From Macrostomum hystrix (taxonomy: Eukaryota > Platyhelminthes > Macrostomidae), in assembly GCA_950097015.1 (NCBI GenBank), contig CATNEN010000035.1:447001-511000 (forward strand): a stretch of 64,000 nt of DNA. The letters are read 5' to 3'. This document shows, in pieces, positions 20,161 through 29,314 of this stretch. How positions within the stretch are numbered: position 1 is the first letter of the stretch; each line of letters starts with the position of its first letter. Position numbers and translations under genes: made by a program. The notes under the pieces were generated by a model, which saw only the letters and a list, made by a program, of their open reading frames with translations, had not been told where the DNA came from and ran no database searches.

Positions 20161-23100
20161 TTTGCGTCGCTGATTTCTGGACACCAATTCTGCGTGACGC
20201 TTCAGTCGGGCGTTGATCTGCTTGTTTAACCGGACACATTCGCTGTTCTCCTGGGGGCATTGTTGGCAATATTCTAACTATAAATAAAATACTGATAAAG
20301 AAATTAGTTTATTTAGCACAGAAAGCTAATCATTTTTTCAGTTAGGCAAGAAAGTTAACTAACAAGCTTCAAGACCGAGAGATAAGACTATAAAGACGAA
20401 AACGTGCACTAAAACGAATTTGTTAGTCAATAATGCGAATGACTAATATAATTATAATAGTCAAGAACATTGCCATTGCTGAGATTGTGATAGGAATTAC
20501 AGCTTTGACTAACTGAAAATTTTCAATACAACTATGTCGTTAAAGACCTAGAGCTCTTGCAATTCAAAATGGGATTTGAGACAATGGTTTTCATTCGATT
20601 AGAATTGTGATTGGGATTCCATTTTTACAGACTAGGATTGCGATTTTAGCTTTCTTTAGACTAGGATTGGGATTTTAGCTTTCTATAGACTAGGATTGGG
20701 ATTTTAGCTTTCTATAGACTAGGATTGGGATTTCAGTTTTAAATAGACTAGGATTGGGATTTTAGCTTTCTATAGACTAGGATTGGGATTTTAGCTTTCT
20801 ATAGACTAGGATTGGGATTTCAGTTTTAAATAGACTAGGATTGGGATTTTAGCTTTCTATAGACTAGGGTTGGGATTATAGCTTTCTATAGACTAGGATT
20901 GGGATTTTAGGTTTCTATAGACTAGGATTGGGATTTCAGTTTTAAATAGACTAGGATTGGGATTTTAGGTTTCTATAGACTAGGATTGGGATTTTAGGTT
21001 TCTATAGACTAGGATTGGGATTTCAGTTTTAAATAGACTAGGATTGGGATTTTAGGTTTCTATAGACTAGGATTGGGATTTTAGCTTTCTATAGACTAGG
21101 ATTGGGATTATAGCTTTCTATAGACTAGGATTGGGATTTTAGGTTTCTATAGACTAGGATTGGGATTTCAGTTTTAAATAGACTAGGATTGGGATTTTAG
21201 GTTTCTATAGACTAGGATTGGGATTTTAGGTTTCTATAGACTAGGATTGGGATTTTAGGCTTCTATAGACTAGGATTTGGATTTTCCTAATTAGCTAGAA
21301 TGGGATTTTTTTCATCCGAGATTAGGATTCTTAATCTGAAAAAGGATGCCATTGCCAAGATCGCTTACCAGCACAATGTAACGCTTCAGCGCACGGATGG
21401 CGTCCTCCTTGCCGAGAGCCACGCTGCGCACCCGCACCAGCAGGGTCAGGAACAGGCACAGTAGCATCACCTGAGGTGTACCGGTGGCCAGGTAACGAAC
21501 GAACCCTACCAGATGCGACTGGTCAAAGTAGGCGTCACGGAGTAGGGGGTCGTTGCGAAACGGGCCGCAGGTAGGCGACATTGGCATCGAATAGATTAGA
21601 AACGACATAAAGAGGCCGGGCACCAGCGAAGTGAGGAACAGGAAGGTGGTGATGGTGCGGGCGGTCAATAGTTTTCCCATTCCGGCTAAGCTGGGCCGAA
21701 AGCACAGGTGCAGAATTAGCTGCATGGGATTGCACGCGTTCGTTAGGCCAATTTTTTGTCTATTCAACTGCGAGAAAAAATGAACTAATTTCTAAGAAAC
21801 AGTTTGCTAACTCACCCATTTGTAGAAAAATAGAGTAAGAACTTTCAGAGCGCCAAGCAGAGCCAATGGCGGGCTGAAGAATGCACCCAGCCTGCGGGGT
21901 TTGAGTTTGGAGTGATTTAGTGGACCTCAATTCACCTGTTCTTACACCCCTGTATTCCCAGTTGAATTCACCTGTTCTTACACCCCTGTATTCCCAGTTG
22001 AATTCACCTGTTCCTAAACCCCTGTATTTCCGGTTGGATTCACCTGTTCCTAAACCCCTGTATTTCCGGTTGGATTCACCTGTTCCTAAACCCCTGTATT
22101 TCCGGTTGGATTCACCTGTTCCTAAACCCCTGTATTTCCGGTTGGATTCACCTGTTCCTAAACCCCTGTATTTCCGGTTGGATTCACCTGTTCCTAAACC
22201 TCTGTATTCTTAGTTGAACTCACCTGTACCTAAACCGCTGTATTCCCAGTTGTATTCACCTGTTCCTAAACCCCTGTATTTCCGGTTGGATTCACCTGTT
22301 CCTAAACCCCTGTATTTCCGGTTGGATTCACCTGTTCCTAAACCCCTGTATTTCCGGTTGGATTCACCTGTTCCTTTTTAAAGTCTTCTAATCGACTAAA
22401 TCACGGCTCACCAAAGCAGCGACACAGAAAAAGTGAGGCAAGCCGCATTGTAGCTGATGTCAATGTTGAGACGAATCGACCTTCTCAAAGCTGGCACGGG
22501 CAGAAGACTGAGAAGCCTTTGGGAATTTGGAGCGAAATAATTTTCGGTCAGCTTGCTAGAAAAATGCACTTTAAATTGCAAGCTTAAGCAAAGTTGACAA
22601 TGCTTACTTTGGCATAATCTCAAGCAGAAACGATGACACCAGAGCACCAAAGAAGTCATAGAAATTGAGCCGGTACAGCTGCGCCGCCATCCAGGACTCC
22701 CAGCAGAACTCGTTGATGTCGCTCGTCACCGTCCAGTCGTCTCTGATGTTGGCCTGACCCTGCGAATGAGAAAGAAATAAAACGATAAGCTGATTTAGAA
22801 TCTATGCCTGTTATTTAATTATCTACAAATACATCTTCACGCCTGTTCATAACCGGGTGACTTAGTGGCGCAGCGGACCAGCGCATCGTCCTCCTGACTA
22901 GAAAGTCCCGAGTTCGAGTCCACAACGGGAAAGTAATTTCTTAATTCACAAGGGTCCTATCACACAATGTTTGCCCGTTTAAAAAGACAATTAATTCAAC
23001 TGTAGACTTATGGGCTTCTAACTTAAACTAAAAGTTAAACAAGATAAAAAACTAACCATAAGTTTGCAGGTGAATGAATCTGTTTCAATGCTTGCTTCGC

Positions 23101-26100
23101 TCGAATGACAAAATACCAGCGAGTAAAGAACGAAAGCCAGAGCAGCAAACACAGCCAGAGTGAACAGGCCGCTTCTGGATTGGAGAGCCGATATGTATCG
23201 AAAATAAAAAGGTTGCTCATATATAATAAATCACTAAAAATTAGGAATAAACACAGGATTTAACCCTATACCTAACAAGCGGGTAGGTGACATTAAAGTG
23301 CATGTCGGTGTGTCTCTCCATCATTGACAGCATCCTCAAGCAGCACAGCATGCCGTGATAGCAGATTATTATGCTGGCAAAGAATACTCCGGAGCTAGGT
23401 AGTAGATTGGTCGCGCTCAGATGCTCATTAACCTGTGAGGTTATAATAAATATTTGCTATCTATCTGACTTAAGTACAATCTACAAGCTCAAACTAAATG
23501 CATAAATCCATACGCTGATACCTTTGAATAAATGAACTCCCGAAACAGCATGATCAATAACAGGACGCTAATCACAATGAGCAACAGGCAGACCAGGTTA
23601 ATCACCACCAGCTGCAGTAAGCTGCTGGCCCGGTCTGAGAAACCCGTCTGGCGCTGCTGCTTGCCAATCTGCACCGCCGTCTCCTGCGAGGTTTGTCAAG
23701 GTTGGGTTGGTGGATGATCGTGATCTGAGAGAGATAAAATAGCCGGCATAACAGCATCCACTGCGCTCGTAAAAACCCACCTCACACCTACCTGTACAAT
23801 TACAACAACCTCACACCTACCTGAACGAAGTGAAATACACCCACCCCAATCTCTGAAAAATTGTCAAAAATATTCACTTCACTTAACGCCCGTAAACCCA
23901 CCTCACTCTCTGCTATTCTAAAACACCCACCTTACTCCCTGCAATTCTAAAGCACCCACCTCACTCCCTGCAATTCTAAATCACCCACCTCACACCCTAC
24001 TATTTTAAAACACCCACCTCACACCCTACTATTTTAAAACACCCACCTCACTTCCTTCTATTTAAAAACACCCACCTCACTTCCTTCTATTTTAAAACAC
24101 CCACCTTACTCCCTACAACTGAAAAGCACCCACCTCACTCCCTGCTTTTCTAAAACACCCACCTCACTCCCTGCTATTTTAAAACACCCACCTCACTCCC
24201 TACTGTTAAAAAACACCCACCTCACTTCCTGCTATTCTAAAACACCCACCTCACTCCCTACTATTCTAACACACCCGCCTTCTCCATAACTCGCAATCCC
24301 GTGCAAAAACACCCACCCCACTCCGTGTCTGAACAAAACACCCACCTCACTCCATTTCTGTACAAAAGCTCACCTTGAAGGTGGTAGCAATGGCAGATCT
24401 TCGCTGAGCCACAGCGCGCGGCCGTCGCATAGAGAAATCCCAGGCGGAGAAGACGGTAGCTATGAGGCTGCTACCGCGGAGTTCCCCACTGCTCTGCACA
24501 TAGTGGTCCTGCACCGCTGTGGTGAGCCTAGAATGGTTCCATTACAACTACGATAATATAAAAAGGAAAATGTTGATTTAATGTCACATATACGAACATT
24601 TTAGCCACGCAGATCAGATTAAAGATGAGAAAGCCGAGTCCTGTGAAAAAGTAGGCGTTTCTCAAATTGTAGCCGCTGCCAGCCAAAGTCTTGTTGGAAT
24701 AGGCACCGTAGTACAGCAGTGACTGTGGCTTGATGTCCTGAAGAAACAAGTAGGAAACTGATTAGACCAGTGAGTAAGGGTCCACTAACAACTTCACAGC
24801 TGCTCTGTGATTGGCCAGTGAGTGAGGCTCCATCTTACACCCCCACAGCTGCTCTGTGATTGGCCAGTGAGTGAGGCTCCACCTTACACCCCACAGCTGC
24901 TCTGTGATTGGCCAGTGTTTCAGGTTCTACCTTACACCCCCACAGCTGCTCTGTGATTGGCCAGTGTGTCAGGTTCTACCTTACACCCTCACAGCTACTC
25001 AGTGATTGGCCAGTGAGTGAGGCTCCACCTTACACCCCCACAGCTACTCAGTGATTGGCCAGTGTGTGAGGCTCCACCTTACACCCCCACAGCTGCTCTG
25101 TGATTGGTCAGAACAATCACGTGACTCGCAGGACTCACCTTGCCAAGCACAGCATCGGCAGTGGTGGCATTATTCACGGTCAGAGTGGCGCGATCAAAGC
25201 CTTTCGGCCTGAGCTGAGGAAATGTCACAAAGAAGAAGAATGCCATCGCTGAGATTGTTGTGGAAATCGCCAACTGTCTGTAGATTGTGAAGAATGCTCC
25301 AACTCCTGTTGTTTTAAAGAAGAAATCGAAAGAGCGTTAGGCAAAATGGGGAAAGCAAAAAACTACGAGAAATCTGAAATTAGAAATTTCACCAGTCCCG
25401 TAGTCTGCAGACACGCTATCATCTATGGCGGAACCGAACCCCGTTAAAGAGTCGTAGACGCGACCCAGGCCTCTAAAAACGGATCGAAAAAAGCTGAAAA
25501 AACAACTCTTGCGCTGCGGCTGCTGCTCCTGCGAAGTAGTCGTCTGCTGCTGCTGCTGCTCGGCCCTGACTGCCCGCCTCTTGCGACTGGCCTTGAGAGC
25601 GGATCCTCGGCTAAGAAATTGGTTTGGCAAGGATGAATGCGGGTGACGTCATCAAATAGAATTATGATAGGCCAGTGTGGGAGAGACCACTTACACACAC
25701 AACCAGTCTGTGATTGGCCAGTGACCGAGGGACACTTACACACTTTACACAGCTAGTCTGTGATTGGCCAGTGACCGAGGGACACTTACACCCTTACACA
25801 GCTAATCTGTGATTGGCCAGTGACCGAGGGACCACTTACACCCATACACAGCTAATCTGTGATTGGCCCATGACCGAGGGACCACTTACACCCTTACACA
25901 GCTAATCTGTGATTGGCCCATGACCGAGGGACCACTTACACCCATACACAGCTAATCTGTGACTGAGATTAGCTAATAGCTCACTCCAAGCATCTCTAAC
26001 ATAGGACGTGCAACAAAGTTAAGCATGGCTCACTAGGCAGTCATGTAGGTCTGCTGCTCTGTAGCCGCCACTGGATCAAGAACAATATCACCCTGGCCTT

Positions 26101-26405
26101 CTATATTGGCCAAATCTGATGCAGATGCTCCTAGCTCTGCTAAACTTCTTCTGCTCTGGGAATCAGATTCCTTGCGAAGATTTCTCACTCGATCGGACAG
26201 AGATTCCACACTGAGGCAGTCTGGAAAAAATTATTTTAGGAAATGAAATAAAAGTACAGATTATCATAGCTTAGAAGTAAATTCCATTAAACTTACGCAT
26301 CTTGCTAGAGGGCAGTTTTTTGACAACCTGCATGCCGCCAGATGGTTGCACAATCAGACTGCTGATGTCATCAAGGGATATTGTTTCAAAGTTGGCCACT
26401 GCCAT
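20152..26405 (-). CDS. Transmembrane channel-like (TMC) protein, complete
   Basis: Fourteen exons on the minus strand: 26297-26405, 26034-26220, 25393-25610, 25139-25305, 24598-24737, 24374-24527, 23522-23683, 23272-23432, 23057-23174, 22608-22759, 22412-22555, 21816-21891, 21369-21767 and 20152-20277. Reading phase closes at every junction, for about 770 residues. The N-terminus is cytosolic, with a Gln-rich and basic stretch. TMC marks follow in order: GTGVGAFFTIYRQL before the first membrane segment, LLYYGAYSNKTL, YNLRNAYFFTGLGFLIF, and FSAWDF. Next come FNVTYPLVR with its N-glycosylation site, the family signature CWESWMAAQLYRLNFYDFF, then WLGAFFSPPLALLG, and CGPFR near the end. The family comprises ten-helix mechanosensory or leak channels related in fold to TMEM16. 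The subfamily is not assigned. The exon 5 donor (AT|gttcgt) is atypical but is the only one that keeps the frame. The 3' end is set by KYY-stop at 20152. Confidence 0.9.
20592..21290. repeat. 29-bp minisatellite in TMC intron 13
   Basis: About 24 copies of a 29-bp unit (gactaggattgggatttt plus agctttctata). An alternative ending, cagttttaaata, is interspersed at fairly regular intervals, suggesting block amplification. Confidence 0.92.
21925..22375. repeat. 36-bp minisatellite in TMC intron 11
   Basis: About twelve copies of a 36-bp unit (ggttggattcacctgttcct plus 16 bases). The first copies read cagttgaattc and ttacacccc and look like the diverged founder end. 36 is a multiple of three, so a false frame runs through. 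Confidence 0.92.
22858..22935 (+). other. tRNA-like sequence (SINE head or tRNA pseudogene) in TMC intron 9
   Basis: A perfect A box (TGGCGCAGCGG) is followed 40 bases later by a B box (AGTTCGAGTCC) at tRNA spacing. A CCT triplet stands at the anticodon position. The anticodon stem does not pair properly and the acceptor stem is weak, so it is more likely a SINE head or a decayed tRNA than a working tRNA-Arg. Confidence 0.45.
23775..24370. repeat. ~29-bp minisatellite in TMC intron 6
   Basis: About 20 copies of acacccacctcactccctgc plus ~9 bases. The array reaches to within a few bases of the exon 6 donor at 24373. On the sense strand each unit contains gagtgaggtgggtg and, in many copies, aatagcag, resembling splice donor and acceptor strings. 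Confidence 0.9.
24770..25115. repeat. ~49-50-bp minisatellite in TMC intron 4
   Basis: About seven copies of a unit containing gctctgtgattggccagtga and ccaccttacacccccacag. It is clearly homologous to the 50-bp unit in intron 2 (25665-25965) and is not seen elsewhere in the window. Confidence 0.92.
25665..25965. repeat. 50-bp minisatellite in TMC intron 2
   Basis: About six copies of a unit with gctaatctgtgattggccag and gaccacttacacccttacac. On the sense strand each copy carries a perfect gtaagtgg donor-like string and a ccaatcacag acceptor-like string. Confidence 0.92.
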
Positions 26406-26431
26406 TGTCTATGGCTAGATTATGTTTCTGA

Positions 26432-26436
26432 TCTGA
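26432..26436 (-). other. Splice acceptor 27 nt before the TMC ATG
   Basis: On the minus strand acatttatttcag ends at 26433, leaving 27 leader bases before the ATG at 26405. It is either a 5' UTR intron border or a spliced-leader addition site. Confidence 0.5.
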
Positions 26437-26777
26437 AATAAATGTTTCATTTGTTTTACTTGAATTTAAAACTAAAGAAACCTTTTTATAACATTAAGCT
26501 AGGCATATTATGTATGGGTAGCAAGTGATTTACTACATTAGGCCTAGAATTCAGTTGTAATTCTAAAAAAATTTAAACTGGCTAGTGTCCTTACATAAAG
26601 CTTTTATCAAAATAAATTTAAACTTTAGTTAAACTTAAAAATTAAACTTTATTTCAAAGATACTATACTTACTAAGTTCATTGTTGGTCTAATATTATCA
26701 ATCGTATTTAAAATATTGATTGATAATCATAAAAAATTGTAATAGCTAGACTATATAATTATTTAATTTATTTTTTA

Positions 26778-27078
26778 TTACACCTGCCCCAATTGGGTCA
26801 GATGTGCAGCTGACAGCATAGCCGCAGCTAATGCGCAGCAAATCTGAAGGCTACATACAGCTGTTCAGTCCATGGATGGACTGGTGGGATGCCACACCCA
26901 CCTTCAATTATCCTAGCTAATGCTGGTACCCATTTAACAGCCAGCTGGGTTAACTGAAGCAATGCGGAGTTAAGTGTCTTGCTAAAGGGCACAAATTGTT
27001 CCAGTGGAGTCGGGAATCGAACCCCTGACCTTCAAGTCATAAGTCCAACACCCTAACCACTAGGCTACAACCTCTCTA
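26778..27078 (-). mobile_element. tRNA-derived SINE, family 2, copy A
   Basis: The minus strand begins with a tRNA-like head (TAGCCTAGTGG A box, GGTTCGATTCC B box). The body that follows contains TTTAGCAAGACACTTAACTC and an A/T-rich tail (taataaaaaa). The copy at 46881-47174 matches over its full length. The AAGACACTTAAC stretch resembles a core shared by several metazoan SINE superfamilies, but I cannot name the superfamily. Confidence 0.85.
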
Positions 27079-27378
27079 ATAATATATTTAATATGAGCAA
27101 AAGTGCTTGGATCAAAGCTAAGATAATAAACAATGCTTTGCACTTGATAAATTATGTAGTTACATAACAATATTTGGTCTTCATGTGTTTCAACATAGAT
27201 GTAACATTTATTTACATAGTTTTTATATAGATAGCGGATCTATAATCATATATAATTATAACAATTTTAAACATTTTTTAAACATAACAATGAATGCTTC
27301 TTGAGGCAGGCCTGTTTATAATACCGTATAAATTTTAAGTCAAATTCCTGCCAAAACATTTATTTTACTCGAAGGGTT

Positions 27379-27545
27379 TGTTAATATGTTAACGTTCTCC
27401 CCTCTTCCTTGTGGGGACGGGGAGTATAAATATAACCGCTCACGGAGGCAAAAAAGGCAGACCTTGACGTTTGGCCAGAAGGCCCCTGAATAATAGCTGT
27501 ATAATAAATCAGATTAAAATTGAGTTCCGTGTTGATTATTTTGCA
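27379..27545 (+). mobile_element. Possible solo LTR
   Basis: A 167-bp segment starts TGTT and ends TGCA. It contains TATAAATA and, about 80 bases on, AATAAA, the internal layout of a small LTR. Flanks gggtt and gagtt match at four of five positions as a decayed target duplication. It does not resemble the LTRs at 30460 and 34520. An ordinary promoter is the alternative. Confidence 0.4.
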
Positions 27546-29308
27546 GAGTTGAAGGTTGATCAGACAAAGTCATACGCTAAGAGTCTAAATTGAATAAAGG
27601 AAAGAAGGTTAAATAACCGGATTGTAGCTGGGGATAAAATCCAAATTAAGAAAGGAAATTTCAGAGTGAGTGCTATATGTGCGTGGAGACTGGGAGCCTT
27701 AAAGGACTGAGTAGATTACCAAAGGGTTAGAGGATAATAATTGGAGTGTCTTGCTACTCGGAAACAGTCATTATATGCTACCTAGAGATTTGTTTTTCAG
27801 GCAACTTGCATCAGTACATTTAAATCATATTGATTTGGCATAAGTGAATAAAATACATATATATACATATATATTTAAGATAGAAATTATAAACCAAGAA
27901 AGAGGCCTCCCACAACTTCTTATTAGTCCAACACCTCTCTCAGAATAAATCTCTTTCAACATCCTGACTGTCAACCCCCCTCAGTGTGGTAGCTTTTGCT
28001 TAAGAAAAGCAAAAGCAAAGCAAAAGTCAAACACCTCAATGATATTTAGATCTATTATAACTATTGTAGCATTTTAGTCAAATATTGGTATGTCCATATA
28101 TTTAGCTAATTATCAACTTTGTAACAGTGTAAAAACAGATACTTATTATTGTTGTTTATTATTAACAACCTTGTTAGTACAACAGGCTAATTAAAGTAAA
28201 AAATCATGCTAGGCAGCATTTTTTCTTAATGACAGCCAGGGCCACAATACGCCAAAAAAACTAAAAATGATACATTTTATACATTCAGCTCTTGGGATTT
28301 TAGAATTTAGAAGACACTATAACTCTAACATTAGTAATTTTATCAAATCAGTTGGAATAATAAATTATGTACAATAATTTATTATGGTATTTATTATGGT
28401 ACGAGTGATATGGTATCACTTGTATAATAATGAATTATAAATAATAATAAAAATAATAATTCTATATTTTTTATGTGTGTGACTGTGAGTGATAGCATAG
28501 CCATGAGATATGAGTGCTAAAATCAACTTGAAGTCTGAAATAATGCATAGAAATTGATCGCAGTATCATTGGAATCGTATTACCGCAGCACCGACCCCAG
28601 TCGTTTGTGCAAAAATCTTTGCGTTTCTTTCTTTCTTCGTAAATGCACTTTCCGGAGCACTTGCCACAGGAAAGTTGAGTCAAGTCAGGATTTTTGCAGA
28701 AAATTTACTAGAAGAAAAATAATATGTATTTTTTCATTAGGAGAGATTTTTATCTGAACGTTCGAGTTAACATAAAACAAAGCCACCTGGAGCAAAATCA
28801 AAACCGAGAATGAAGTTACTCGTTATATCCTTAAAACTGTATTGTAAATGAGACGGACAAACTTTTTTGCCTAATGGGATAAGACGCTATACTACTTACG
28901 TGTGTACTTACGTACGAGCTAATTGTGAGTCGACTATGCGACAGTGAGGTCAAAAGTGATCATTGATTATTGTGCTGTAATTTAGACAAAGATTGTTACA
29001 GGACGGGTGCTTTGTAATTTTCAAGTTAAATTTGGTCCTCTTTGTTCTCAGAAGTAACAGTGGATATCGCTTTTTATCGCCTTTTTCAATTAGCTCTATA
29101 TTTATAAATAGGCATGAAAATCACAAGTCGCTCGATTTGTCAACAAGTCTGGAATATACACAAGCTACGATTATATTCGTTTATTAAAATTTGATTACTA
29201 TAAATCTTTAAGTTTTATATTTTGGACAAATAGTGAAAATAGTGATGATTCTACACATCAGTCAGGTTTAGAGATACGAGTAAAAACTTCATTCTTATCA
29301 ACAGCTTT
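27546..29308. other. AT-rich intergenic, no gene seen
   Basis: About 1.7 kb of AT-rich sequence with no supportable gene. A Cys-rich minus-strand frame at 28471-28700 was examined and rejected because no splice phase joins it to an upstream exon. Confidence 0.5.
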
Positions 29309-29314
29309 TTTATT
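29309..29314 (-). terminator. Poly(A) signal overlapping the stop of the UBA gene
   Basis: On the minus strand TGAATAAAAAA: the last A of the TGA stop (29316-29314) is the first A of AATAAA (29314-29309). If used, the 3' UTR would be only some 20-30 bases. Confidence 0.6.

Noticed and set aside
28471-28712. Minus-strand Cys-rich frame (CGKCSGKC...FC...CC) that looks like a small secreted peptide
   Set aside because: The only nearby acceptor (ttctag) leads to a stop in all three phases before reaching the Cys-rich part, and there is no in-frame ATG or signal peptide.
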